From Paenibacillus rhizophilus (lineage in GTDB: Bacteria > Bacillota > Bacilli > Paenibacillales > Paenibacillaceae): a stretch of DNA of 58,190 bases. A program made the translations under genes and the position numbers. The notes under the pieces were generated by a model. It made no database searches. It was not told the origin of the DNA and worked only from the letters and a program-made list of their open reading frames with translations. How positions within the stretch are numbered: position 1 is the first letter of the stretch; the number at the start of each line of letters is the position of its first letter. The DNA lies in assembly GCF_003854965.1 (NCBI RefSeq), contig NZ_RQPI01000022.1, forward strand, positions 1 to 58,190. The letters run 5' to 3'. Shown here in pieces: positions 25,104 through 33,451 of this stretch.

Positions 25104-26093
25104 TCAAAAATTACTTCCATTAGAAAGTGTGAAGGGATTAACTTCCATTGAATGGTATATTTTGGCCTCCCGGTAGCGTAATCGGGTCTCATCCGATATT
25201 TTCTCCCCGCTGTAGAAGAAGTCATAACTCCAGGAGGAAGGTGAATGCCAGGGAAGCAATGCTTCCAGCTCCTGCTTGTAGTTCTTCCACATTTGTGCAT
25301 AAACCCAGTTGTGAGGAATGAAGGCGTTCATACAGCTGTCCAGCAGTCCGGCCGTATTGTTGAAATTCACGCAGCGAAGTGGAGTCCAGTCGGTCAAAAC
25401 ATACTGATCTTCTACCCAGTAGAGTTCTCTGCAGCGTTCATGCAGGTTCCAGAATGCCAGGTTGTAGCCGGGATGACGAAGAATGCCTGTATGAAAAAAA
25501 GTGGGAACGAAGTTCAGATAAGGCTGTTCGCTATACAGTCCTTTCGGCTGTCCGTAAAAATCACCTGAAGTCATCTTCACCCACCAGTCCGCAAAATGAC
25601 GGCCCCCGTCGCTGTTTCTAACGCCTACCAGTGCGCTGTTATAGGTCCCGTCCTGCAGCGTCCCGATTTCGCGGAAACAATCCCAGGGGGGCGAGGACTC
25701 AAGATGGTGGGGAGTCAGCACCACATCATAATAGGTAAGCATTCCCCATATTTCATTGAACGGCCTCATTACATACATCTCCGGATCGAGATAAACAATC
25801 TGCTCCTCCTCCGGGAAGGCTTTGAGCAGATAAGCGGTCAGCTGAGCCTTCATCGCCGTAGCACATTGGAGGGAGCCAAACTTGAATATATAACCGTCAA
25901 AGTTGTGGAATCCTATATAAGCCGAGATATCTCTAGCCGTAAAAATCCAGTCGATATCCGGAAGCGGTTCTACCGGAAATTGCTCCACCAGGCAGACGAC
26001 GACCGTTGTTAGAGGCATTACCCGCTTGACCGAAGCCGCCATCAGCCTGGCTTGTGGCAATCTCGAAGCGTCCACTACCGTTCCGATAATCAT
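25104..26093 (-). CDS. Glycosyltransferase-like protein, paralogue 2
   Basis: A 329-residue paralogue of the gene that follows it. It begins MIIGTVVDASRLPQARLMAAS and contains IVYLDPEMYVMRPFNEI (about 99-115), YNSALVGVRNSDGG and HPGYNLAFWNLHERC. Where paralogue 1 has DTD, this has DPE, so the metal motif is altered; related families often read YLDPDI here. The ATG is preceded by GGAGGCTCGTCTAAT. The 26-base gap to paralogue 1 indicates one operon. An 85-base element upstream is repeated in front of the epimerase gene. Confidence 0.68.
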   Translation of the reverse strand: MIIGTVVDASRLPQARLMAASVKRVMPLTTVVVCLVEQFPVEPLPDIDWIFTARDISAYIGFHNFDGYIFKFGSLQCATAMKAQLTAYLLKAFPEEEQIVYLDPEMYVMRPFNEIWGMLTYYDVVLTPHHLESSPPWDCFREIGTLQDGTYNSALVGVRNSDGGRHFADWWVKMTSGDFYGQPKGLYSEQPYLNFVPTFFHTGILRHPGYNLAFWNLHERCRELYWVEDQYVLTDWTPLRCVNFNNTAGLLDSCMNAFIPHNWVYAQMWKNYKQELEALLPWHSPSSWSYDFFYSGEKISDETRLRYREAKIYHSMEVNPFTLSNGSNF

Positions 26094-26120
26094 ATTAGAC
26101 GAGCCTCCTTGTTCTGGGAT

Positions 26121-26203
26121 TTCACTCCTTCATTGGGAGATAATATATTCTATGAACAAGTGAGCTAATGGCTTGTGCAGATGAACAAATTCATCCGCTG
26201 ATA
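26121..26203. repeat. 85-bp duplicated upstream element, copy 1
   Basis: This segment matches 27407-27492 at roughly 88 percent by eye, including TATTCTATGAACAAGTGA, GGCTTGTGCAGATG and TTCATCCGCTGATAT. Copy 1 lies 28 bases upstream of the glycosyltransferase paralogue 2 gene. On the minus strand both copies keep CATAGAATA, which fits a late-sporulation -10 pattern, but no matching -35 is clear. Confidence 0.85.
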
Positions 26204-26367
26204 TTTATAAAGCCAAGCCACCAATAGCGAGTCTTTGAAGGATGGAGGAAATTTCAGAAGTTAAGCGTAGACAGCCAGGGGAGTAGGCCTAGAAGTAATG
26301 GAGCCTCGAGAAGAGTAAATCGGAGAGGTCGACATTTAGTCCATACTTGAATATTAGTAGATTGCTC

Positions 26368-27288
26368 TTAGTATATGCCCGTTGATTTGATCCATTCAGC
26401 AGTTAATTTTATACCTTCTTCAAAAGAGTGTTCATGTTTAAAACCCAAATGTTTTATCGTTTCATCCATTGTAAACCATTCTTTCTTGTACACAAATCCA
26501 TCTTCATTTCTTACCCCTAACCCTAATGGCGAGTCAGGAGAAACTACATTTCTAGCCGCTTCAATAAATTTATTCAAAGGTTGCGGAGAAGGGCCTCCGA
26601 CAAAATAGTATTTTTTAAAATCATTTTTTAATCCAATTTCAAACAAACACTTGATACAGTCATCAATATAAATGAAATCAAATAATTGCTCCGCTTTCGT
26701 ATATTCGGGCAATTCTTTAAGTAATAATTTTTTGATTGTATAATTAATAATATTTGATGTTCTATCCCCAATCCCATATACACCTGGTAAAGTGCACCAC
26801 GTGTAGGGAATGTTATTTTTATAACAATATATGTCTAACAATGAGTGACAAAAGTTCTTACTCATTGCATAAGTGAAATTCTCTGAAATTATATTATTTT
26901 TTATGGCTAGCTCTGCCATGAACTCTCCAATAGTACCTATTGCAATGAATCTCTTACATCCCATAAGCTTTGATTGCTTAGCGCACTCCAAGGAATTGGA
27001 TACATTATCCACTTGAACCTTATAGTTTGCCCTTTCTGGTCCTGACGCACCAGTCCAAGCAAGATGATAAAACACATCAATATCTCTATCTACTATCAAA
27101 TATTCTAACTGCTCCGCATTATTAAGATCACAATAGATTATATTGATGTTTTCATGTTTCAGTATTGTATCAACATTAGAGAATTTGTTTCTTACTACAG
27201 CAAATATTGTTACTCCTTTTTTCGCAAGAAAATTCGTTAATGAACTACCAATAAATCCATTTGCTCCTGTGATTATTACTTTATGCAT
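26368..27288 (-). CDS. NAD-dependent sugar epimerase/dehydratase (extended SDR)
   Basis: A nucleotide-sugar modifying enzyme of 306 residues. The Rossmann motif is ITGANGFIGSSL (about 5-16, GxxGxxG), and the active-site pair is in FTYAMSKNFC (YxxxK, about 140). FDFIYIDDCIKCLFEIG is the usual C-terminal landmark of extended SDRs. The gene is distinctly AT-rich compared with the GC-richer genes on both sides, which suggests acquisition from outside. It lies between the two copies of the 85-bp repeat and just before the glycosyltransferase pair, so it may supply their sugar donor. No clear ribosome-binding site beyond GGGGG at 27297-27301. Confidence 0.82.
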   Translation of the reverse strand: MHKVIITGANGFIGSSLTNFLAKKGVTIFAVVRNKFSNVDTILKHENINIIYCDLNNAEQLEYLIVDRDIDVFYHLAWTGASGPERANYKVQVDNVSNSLECAKQSKLMGCKRFIAIGTIGEFMAELAIKNNIISENFTYAMSKNFCHSLLDIYCYKNNIPYTWCTLPGVYGIGDRTSNIINYTIKKLLLKELPEYTKAEQLFDFIYIDDCIKCLFEIGLKNDFKKYYFVGGPSPQPLNKFIEAARNVVSPDSPLGLGVRNEDGFVYKKEWFTMDETIKHLGFKHEHSFEEGIKLTAEWIKSTGIY

Positions 27289-27406
27289 TTAATTCACCCC
27301 CTCATCATGTACGAATAAATTTGTCACTCCATTAACGCATCCATATTGTCACCACTATTTAGACCAGGCACATTCGAAGCATAATCCAGAATCTCTGCCA
27401 TTAGTC

Positions 27407-27492
27407 TTTCACTCCTTCATTGTGAGAATACTATATTCTATGAACAAGTGAACTAAAGGCTTGTGCAGATGGACAGCTTCATCCGCTGATAT
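27407..27492. repeat. 85-bp duplicated upstream element, copy 2
   Basis: The partner of 26121-26203, located about 120 bases upstream of the AT-rich epimerase gene. It keeps the same core segments and orientation as copy 1. Its position in front of a minus-strand gene, as for copy 1, fits a shared promoter or leader. Confidence 0.85.
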
Positions 27493-27620
27493 AATCTCAC
27501 AATGGGTTACACTCATCTAAGCATAACCAAGCGCAGTCAACTAGAACTCCCATAGAATAGACTGCCTAGTGACAATCCGCAACTCATACCAAATCGGTGC
27601 CAAAACTCCTCGGATGAAGA

Positions 27621-27671
27621 AAAAGACTGGAGAAATGCTTGGGGATTAGCCTGAGCATTTTCCAGTCTTTA
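27621..27671 (-). terminator. Strong hairpin, probable terminator
   Basis: AAAGACTGG (27622-27630) with the following AGAAATGCT pairs with AGCATTT and CCAGTCTTT (27654-27670), giving a stem of about 17 pairs with one bulge. It lies downstream of the minus-strand trmH-type gene and is followed on that strand by TTTTTC. Confidence 0.75.
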
Positions 27672-27737
27672 GTCTGTTTGAGGACAGTTATTTTTACTCC
27701 TGGACAGTTATTTAGGATCGTGGACAGGAATTATTGT

Positions 27738-28532
27738 TTAGTTAACCCCCCGCTGCCGCATCGCCTCAAACAATAAAATCGTCGCCGCCATCGCCGCGTT
27801 CAGCGATTCGGCCCGGCCTTTCATTGGGATGATGATGCTCTTATCAACCTGGGACGCCGTCTCCGGCGAGATGCCGCGGCCCTCGCTGCCAATCAGCAGC
27901 CACTGGCTGCCGCTGCGGAAATCGTGGCTGTAGCAGGAGTCCACGCCCTGCAGCGAGGTGCTGACCAGCATCACGCCGCGCTGCCGCGCCTGCGGGAGGA
28001 TCTCCGCCAAGTCTGCTTCCACGACTGGAAGATGGAACATCGAGCCCATGGTGGACCGGATGGTCTTTGGATTGTACAGATCGGCGCAGCCGCGGCCCAG
28101 GATGACGCCGTCCGCCCCCGCAGCATCCGCGCTGCGGATAATGGTGCCGACATTGCCGGGGTCCTGCACACCGTCCAGCACAACAACGAGGCTGCCCGGC
28201 TTGTCCAGCGCCGCTTCCGCTGCATCCCGCTGTTTGCGCACGACCGCGAACACAGGCTGAGGCGTATTGGTGCTGCTGCATTTGGCAATGACCGCGTGCG
28301 AGACCGCGAAGGTCTCCATGCCGGAAACGGACTGCAGCAGACCGCCCAGCTCCGCGGGCATGCCTTTGTCAATATCATAAGCCAGGATTTCGACGTCTGC
28401 TTCCGCCAGCAGCGCCTCCTGAATAAGATGAACACCTTCAACGATATATTTTCCGCTTTTGTCGCGGTATTTTTTCTCCAGCAGTCCGGCCCATTCTTTA
28501 ACCCGCGCATTTTGCGGGGACATAATTTCCAT
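27738..28532 (-). CDS. TrmH/SpoU-family RNA 2'-O-methyltransferase
   Basis: An SPOUT methyltransferase of 264 residues that probably adds a 2'-O-methyl group to tRNA or rRNA using S-adenosylmethionine. The N-terminal substrate-binding part (about 1-100) reads KYIVEGVHLIQEAL. The knotted catalytic part shows VVLDGVQDPGNVGTIIRSADAAGADGVIL in segments (arginine in IIRSAD), WLLIGSEGRGIS and IPMKGRAESLNAAMAATILLFE. It resembles B. subtilis YsgA, which also lies near sspI. The start is the ATG at 28532; an ATG nine codons earlier lacks a ribosome-binding site. Confidence 0.9.
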   Translation of the reverse strand: MEIMSPQNARVKEWAGLLEKKYRDKSGKYIVEGVHLIQEALLAEADVEILAYDIDKGMPAELGGLLQSVSGMETFAVSHAVIAKCSSTNTPQPVFAVVRKQRDAAEAALDKPGSLVVVLDGVQDPGNVGTIIRSADAAGADGVILGRGCADLYNPKTIRSTMGSMFHLPVVEADLAEILPQARQRGVMLVSTSLQGVDSCYSHDFRSGSQWLLIGSEGRGISPETASQVDKSIIIPMKGRAESLNAAMAATILLFEAMRQRGVN

Positions 28533-28575
28533 CGGATTCAACCTTTCCGGTCCATTCATTCTTATTCATTCATTC

Positions 28576-29235
28576 TTATTGATAGGCCATTTCCAGCCGG
28601 GACAGGTTATCCTTGTGTCCGACAATGACCAGCACATCGCCGCTCATCAGCCTATCGTCTGCATTCGGGGTAATATTCATTTCGTCCCCCCGACGGATCG
28701 CCATTACGTTGCAGCCATATTTAGCGCGGATATCGAGTTCTTTGAGGTTCTTGCCGAGCATCGCTCCGGGCACCTTCATATCCAGAATACTGTAATCCGG
28801 CGACAGCTCGATATAGTCGAGAATATTCGGCGAGGCCAGATGATGCGCCACCCGCATTCCCATATCCCTTTCCGGATAAATGACCTTGTCCGCTCCGATC
28901 TTGCTCAGCACTTTACCATGCAGTTCGCTCTTGGCCTTCACGAGAATGGCCGGCACGCCGAGATCCTTCAGAATAAGCGTGGTCAAAATGCTGGATTGAA
29001 TATCCTCACCGATCGCCACCACCACCACGTCAAAATTGCGGATGCCCAGCGCGCGCAGCGCTTCCTCGTCCGTAGAATCCGCCGACACGGCATACGTTAC
29101 GATTGCGGAGATTTCCTGTACGCGCTGCTCGTCCGAGTCGATGGCCAGCACGTCGTAGCCCATGCCGCTCAGCGCCTTGGCAACGCTGGAACCGAACCGG
29201 CCCATTCCAATAATGGCGAATTGCTTCTTGGCCAT
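28576..29235 (-). CDS. ktrA: Potassium uptake regulatory subunit (KtrA/KtrC, TrkA-type)
   Basis: A cytosolic gating ring subunit of a Ktr potassium channel, 219 residues. The RCK N-domain carries FAIIGMGRFGSSVAKAL (about 5-21, GxGxxG), LAIDSDEQRVQEI (nucleotide ribose contact) and VVAIGEDIQSS. The RCK C-domain (about 135-219) shows MLGKNLKELDIRAKYGCNVMAIRR. It binds adenine nucleotides and controls KtrB/D in the membrane. The start is the ATG at 29235 after GGGGGGAGAGCAA. No KtrB-type gene is in the window, as is common for KtrC. Confidence 0.88.
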   Translation of the reverse strand: MAKKQFAIIGMGRFGSSVAKALSGMGYDVLAIDSDEQRVQEISAIVTYAVSADSTDEEALRALGIRNFDVVVVAIGEDIQSSILTTLILKDLGVPAILVKAKSELHGKVLSKIGADKVIYPERDMGMRVAHHLASPNILDYIELSPDYSILDMKVPGAMLGKNLKELDIRAKYGCNVMAIRRGDEMNITPNADDRLMSGDVLVIVGHKDNLSRLEMAYQ

Positions 29236-29296
29236 TTGCTCTCCCCCCGTAACAGTCGATTGTCTCAAAACAGTATAGCATAAGGAGAATTAAACT

Positions 29297-29327
29297 TGAA
29301 TTTTAGGTCCTGCAACAGGGCATATTA
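29297..29327 (+). promoter_or_regulatory. Candidate sigma-G promoter for sspI
   Basis: TGAATT (29297-29302) and CATATTA (29321-29327) are 18 bases apart. The -10 fits the forespore sigma-G/F pattern CATNHTA and the -35 matches TGAATA in five of six. The leader to the sspI start would be about 100 bases, somewhat long. Confidence 0.5.
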
Positions 29328-29437
29328 TATCCAGCCAACCAAGAATAAACGGCTGTGCTGTCGTCCTACAACCTTATGCTTCCGATGTGAGCGATGCTTC
29401 GTGATACTCTAATATTTTGAAAAAAGGAGGTGTTGTC

Positions 29438-29680
29438 ATGTCCATCACGCTCGATTTGCGCCAGGCGATCATCCATAAAGTCCATGGTCAATCCAAAGAG
29501 GATCTGCGGGGAATGATCGACGGTTCGGTGGACGGTCCGGAAGCCGCTCTGCCGGGACTCGGTGCCGTATTCGAAATGGTTTGGAAAGATCTCGATTCCG
29601 CCAAAAAAGATGAAATCGTCTCTATGCTGCACGAACATCTGAAGTCCGTCACTCCGGGCTCTCTTACAGGCGGCCAATGA
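29438..29680 (+). CDS. sspI: Small acid-soluble spore protein I
   Basis: A minor spore core protein of 80 residues. It matches the SspI pattern: LDLRQAIIHKVHGQSKEDL at the start, then PGLGAVFEMVWK and KKDEIVSMLHEHLK (compare LPGLGVLFEVIW in Bacillus SspI). SspI is made in the forespore and is needed for normal spore outgrowth in B. subtilis. The start is the ATG at 29438, after AAAGGAGGTGTTGTC; an in-frame start seven codons upstream is inside the ribosome-binding region. It is monocistronic and ends at a strong bidirectional hairpin. Confidence 0.92.
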   Translation: MSITLDLRQAIIHKVHGQSKEDLRGMIDGSVDGPEAALPGLGAVFEMVWKDLDSAKKDEIVSMLHEHLKSVTPGSLTGGQ

Positions 29681-29690
29681 TTTTTTGAAA

Positions 29691-29736
29691 AAAGCCTCCG
29701 TCTCTCTGCGCATAACGCGAGGAGACGAAGGCTTTT
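29691..29736. terminator. Bidirectional terminator between sspI and prfC
   Basis: AAAGCCTCCGTCTC (29691-29704) pairs with GAGACGAAGGCTTTT, with T-runs on the plus side and A-runs (T on the minus strand) on the other. It ends both sspI and the convergent prfC. Confidence 0.85.
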
Positions 29737-29773
29737 GTTTTGCAGCCGGCATCGCCTGCCGGCCTTATTGAAA

Positions 29774-31360
29774 TTAAGGCGCCGTTTCCAGAAACTTCGC
29801 CGTCGGATTTTTGTCGATCGCCGTCCGCATCGCATATTCGTTCTCGAACAGTACGACGAAATTGCCCTTCTTATCCGTAACGAGCGTCGAATTAATCCGG
29901 AATTTGCTCGGGTCCGGCTTGTTTTCGTCCACAATCCAGCGAGCGAACTGATACGGCATCCGCTGAAGCTGCACATCCACCCCGTATTCGCCTTTCATCC
30001 GGTACTCGAACACTTCAAATTGCAGTTGCCCGACCACGCCCAGCAGAATATCGTCAAAGCTGACCGTGCGGAACACCTGAATCATGCCCTCCTCCGTCAG
30101 CTGGTCGATTCCCTTCTGGAACTGTTTCGATTTCAGCGCGTTCTTAATGGAGACCTTGGCGAAAATTTCCGGCGAAAAGGTAGGCAGTTCGTCGAATACG
30201 ATATCGCCCGCCTGGCTGAGCGAATCGCCAATCCGGAAGATGCCGGGATCGAACAGACCGATAATATCGCCCGGATACGCCTCCTCGACGATATCGCGGT
30301 CCTGGGCAAGAAACTGCTGCGGCTGGGACAGCTTGATGTCCTTGCCGGCGCGCACATGCTTTACGCTCATGCCCCGCTGGAACTTGCCGGAGACGATGCG
30401 CAGAAAAGCGATCCGGTCGCGGTGGGCCGGGTTCATATTCGCCTGGATTTTGAATACATAGCCAGTGAATTTCTCGTTCGTCGGCTCCACAATCCCCGCC
30501 GTGCTGCGGCGCGGCTCCGGCTTCGGAGCGAGCTGCAGGAAGTTTTCCAGGAACGTCTGCACGCCGAAGTTATTGATCGCGCTGCCGAAGAAGACCGGCG
30601 TCAGCTCGCCGCGCAGGACCTTCTCGTAATCGAAAGGATCTCCCGCGACATCCAGCAGCTCCAGATCCTGGCACAGCTGGTCGTGCAGATAATCGCCCGC
30701 CATCTCGCGGATGACGGAATCATGGTAATCCTCGACCTTCTGCACCTTGATGACCGAATGATCATCGCCCTGAAACAGCTCTACCTGATTCTTCATGCGG
30801 TCATAGACACCGCTCAGCTCGCGTCCCGTGCCGATCGGCCAGTTCATCGGCACCGAACGGATGCCCAGCACCTGCTCCAGCTCTTCCATCAACTCAAACG
30901 GGCTGCGGCCCTCGCGGTCAAGCTTGTTGATGAACGTAAAAATCGGAATACCCCGCTTGGCGCACACCTGAAACAGCTTGATCGTCTGCGCCTCGACGCC
31001 TTTGGCGACGTCGATCAGCATGACTGCGCTGTCTGCGGCGGTCAGCGTACGGTAAGTATCCTCACTGAAGTCTTGGTGACCCGGTGTATCCAGAATGTTT
31101 ATCCGGTGGCCCAGATAATCGAACTGCATGACCGAGGAAGTGACGGAGATACCGCGCTGCTTCTCGATTTCCATCCAGTCGCTTGTTGCATGCTTGCTTG
31201 CTTTGCGGGCTTTGACCGATCCCGCCAGCCGGATCGCGCCGCCGAACAGCAGCAGCTTCTCCGTGAGTGTCGTTTTGCCTGCGTCAGGATGGGAAATAAT
31301 CGCGAATGTTCTGCGTTTGTCCACTTCCTGCTGCAAATTCTGATCCATCGTTTGGCTCAT
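29774..31360 (-). CDS. prfC: Peptide chain release factor 3
   Basis: A translational GTPase of 528 residues that removes RF1/RF2 from the ribosome after peptide release. G1 is ISHPDAGKTTLTEKLL (about 21), G2 lies in EIEKQRGISVTSSVMQF, G3 is DTPGHQDFSEDTYRT (about 90), and G4 is FINKLDREG (about 145). The C-terminal RF3 domain ends with NEYAMRTAIDKNPTAKFLETAP. Length is normal. The start is the ATG at 31360, close to GAAGGGATAT; an in-frame start 13 codons earlier is less well placed. Confidence 0.95.
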   Translation of the reverse strand: MSQTMDQNLQQEVDKRRTFAIISHPDAGKTTLTEKLLLFGGAIRLAGSVKARKASKHATSDWMEIEKQRGISVTSSVMQFDYLGHRINILDTPGHQDFSEDTYRTLTAADSAVMLIDVAKGVEAQTIKLFQVCAKRGIPIFTFINKLDREGRSPFELMEELEQVLGIRSVPMNWPIGTGRELSGVYDRMKNQVELFQGDDHSVIKVQKVEDYHDSVIREMAGDYLHDQLCQDLELLDVAGDPFDYEKVLRGELTPVFFGSAINNFGVQTFLENFLQLAPKPEPRRSTAGIVEPTNEKFTGYVFKIQANMNPAHRDRIAFLRIVSGKFQRGMSVKHVRAGKDIKLSQPQQFLAQDRDIVEEAYPGDIIGLFDPGIFRIGDSLSQAGDIVFDELPTFSPEIFAKVSIKNALKSKQFQKGIDQLTEEGMIQVFRTVSFDDILLGVVGQLQFEVFEYRMKGEYGVDVQLQRMPYQFARWIVDENKPDPSKFRINSTLVTDKKGNFVVLFENEYAMRTAIDKNPTAKFLETAP

Positions 31361-31591
31361 TGCACATATCCCTTCATATCTGAATTGTTCACGGTCCATA
31401 TTAACGACTTAAAAATAAACCTGTATCAAATCGGCATGGCCATTATTCTTTGCTCCTATCGGCAGTTAACGGTTCTTTCCCGCAACCTAATCGGCCTTCC
31501 CTTTACAGCCGAAGGACATGATAACGCGGGCATCCTTTAAAGTATATCAAAATCGGGGCGGCATTATCTACCTAAAACCAAGCGGTGTGAA

Positions 31592-31625
31592 AAAAATCTC
31601 CCCGCTCAAAGGCAGGGAGATTTCT
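31592..31625 (-). terminator. Terminator after zwf
   Basis: AAATCTCCC and GGGAGATTT form the stem around CGCTCAAAGGCA. On the minus strand it is followed by TTTTTTC, just past the zwf stop. Confidence 0.85.
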
Positions 31626-31648
31626 TAATATCTATCCAGCTAACAAGC

Positions 31649-33202
31649 TTAATTATTGTTCACGGACCATACAACTTTACTTTCTTCCTGCCCGTTGACC
31701 GGCCACCAGTGGAAGCCATCCTGTTCAAGCAGTTCGGTTGCTTCAACCGGCCCCCAGGTGCCTGCCGGATAAGAAGCCAGATCGCTGGGATCCTCTCTCC
31801 AGGCTTTGGCGATATGGTCTACGAACGACCATGCGGAGGATACTTCATCCCAACGGGTGAAGTATGTGGAATCACCACGAGCGGCATCGTGCAGCAGACG
31901 CTCGTAGGCTTCCGGCGAGTTGATGCCGATCAGACAGCTTTGGCAGAAGTCCATGGCCAATGGCTGAATGTCCGATTCCGAGCCCGGCTTCTTGGCATTG
32001 ATCTTCACATAAATGCCTTCCATCGGATTAACGCGGATGACGAGCAAGTTCGGCTCCAGGTTATGCTTTTGGCCCAAGTAGACATTGGTAGGCATGCGCT
32101 TGAACTCCACAACCACCTCGGTCGTCTTGGCCGGCAGGCGTTTGCCTGTGCGGATGTAGAAAGGTACGCCCGCCCAGCGGAAATTATCCACGAATACCCG
32201 CGCCGCAAAATACGTTTCCGTAGTGGATTCCGGATTCACCTTGTCTTCCTGACGGTAAGCCGGCGCGGTCTTGCCATTGTAAAGGCCCTGCGTGTACTGC
32301 CCGCGCACCACGTTCTGGCGCACTTCTTCCCCGGTCAAATACGGACGGAGCGAACGCAGTACCTTGACCTTCTCGTCGCGGATATCTTCCGCCAGCAGAC
32401 GGCTCGGCGGCTCCATTGCGATCATGGTCAGCAATTGAAGCATATGATTCTGGGCCATATCCCGCAGCGCTCCGGCATGGTCGTAATAGCCGCCGCGCTC
32501 TTCGACGCCGACGGTTTCACCAAGCGTAATCTGGATGTTGGCGATATGCTGCTTGTTCCAGAGCGGCTCGAAAAAGGCGTTGGCAAAGCGGATCACTTCA
32601 ATATTCTGCACCATTTCCTTGCCGAGATAATGGTCGATCCGGAAAATCTCCTCTTCCTGGAATACCTGGCGGATCTGCTCGTTCAGCTTCTCAGCCGATT
32701 CCAGATCATAGCCGAAAGGCTTTTCAATGACGAGACGGCTCCAGCCTTCCCCTTCCAGCATGCCTCCTGCTTTCAGATTGAAAGATACGCTGCCGAACAG
32801 TTCGGGAGCGAGCGCCAGGTAGAACAACCGGTTGCCCGGAATGCGGAACCGCTCCTCCAGCGCTTCCGTCTGCGCTCTCAGTTCGCGGAAACCATCAATA
32901 TTGTTAATATCGAGAGATTTATACTCAAAATGATTGACGAACCCCGTCCATTCATTGTCATCGATTGCCTGATAACGGCTGAACTCGCGGATCGAGGCCT
33001 GCACATCTTCCTTGAATTCCTCGGGACTCCGGGGGCGGCGCGCAACGCCGATTACCGCAAAATCTTCGGCAAGCTTCCCTTCGCGGTACAGGCTATAAAT
33101 TGCCGGAAAAAGTTTGCGCCGGGCCAAATCGCCGGTTGCACCAAAAATAAAAAATACAGCGCCGGGTGTTTTCAATTCATCAAAGGTTTGATTTTCAGCC
33201 AT
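31649..33202 (-). CDS. zwf: Glucose-6-phosphate 1-dehydrogenase
   Basis: Oxidises glucose 6-phosphate to 6-phosphogluconolactone with NADP, the entry to the oxidative pentose phosphate pathway. The 517 residues show FIFGATGDLARRKLFPAIY (about 18-36, coenzyme site), VIEKPFG (about 158), the active-site RIDHYLGKEMVQN (about 192-204) and YIRTGKRLP. Length is normal. The ATG follows GAGGAGCC. It is monocistronic, with its own terminator, and has about 250 bases of AT-rich sequence upstream. Confidence 0.96.
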   Translation of the reverse strand: MAENQTFDELKTPGAVFFIFGATGDLARRKLFPAIYSLYREGKLAEDFAVIGVARRPRSPEEFKEDVQASIREFSRYQAIDDNEWTGFVNHFEYKSLDINNIDGFRELRAQTEALEERFRIPGNRLFYLALAPELFGSVSFNLKAGGMLEGEGWSRLVIEKPFGYDLESAEKLNEQIRQVFQEEEIFRIDHYLGKEMVQNIEVIRFANAFFEPLWNKQHIANIQITLGETVGVEERGGYYDHAGALRDMAQNHMLQLLTMIAMEPPSRLLAEDIRDEKVKVLRSLRPYLTGEEVRQNVVRGQYTQGLYNGKTAPAYRQEDKVNPESTTETYFAARVFVDNFRWAGVPFYIRTGKRLPAKTTEVVVEFKRMPTNVYLGQKHNLEPNLLVIRVNPMEGIYVKINAKKPGSESDIQPLAMDFCQSCLIGINSPEAYERLLHDAARGDSTYFTRWDEVSSAWSFVDHIAKAWREDPSDLASYPAGTWGPVEATELLEQDGFHWWPVNGQEESKVVWSVNNN

Positions 33203-33451
33203 GGCTCCTCATCTTTCTCTATGCAATCATAGTAATAGTTTATTGAAATCAGTTCTCATCGTCAAATGTCAATTCGAAAGTTACAACGACGTGATGTCAT
33301 TTTATCATATTCCGGATGAGGATGCTATTAGATTACCTGACAGTTTCTCTGGGAATTCGTCAAAATTCCATTACTGTTTTTTATCATTATTAATATCTGC
33401 GCTTATATAAACCGGGGATCAGTATTCACCAAAAACAGTATTCACTAAAAA

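Larger units (their letters stand above)
27289..27737. other. Intergenic region: repeat copy, terminator, phased short repeats
   Basis: About 450 bases without a gene. It contains copy 2 of the 85-bp element, a strong hairpin, and three GGACAG motifs exactly 20 bases apart (27682, 27702, 27722) just beyond the trmH stop. The rest shows nothing I recognise. Confidence 0.6.

Noticed and set aside
27844..28628. Several open frames on both strands over the trmH-type gene
   Set aside because: Only the minus-strand frame with the SPOUT motifs makes sense; the rest are GC-bias shadows.
29735..31540. A 601-codon plus-strand open frame opposite prfC
   Set aside because: It lies almost wholly antisense to the well-conserved prfC gene and shows no family resemblance; GC-rich codon bias leaves the opposite strand open.
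31709..33232. A 507-codon plus-strand open frame opposite zwf
   Set aside because: Antisense shadow of zwf, whose active-site motifs are all on the minus strand.
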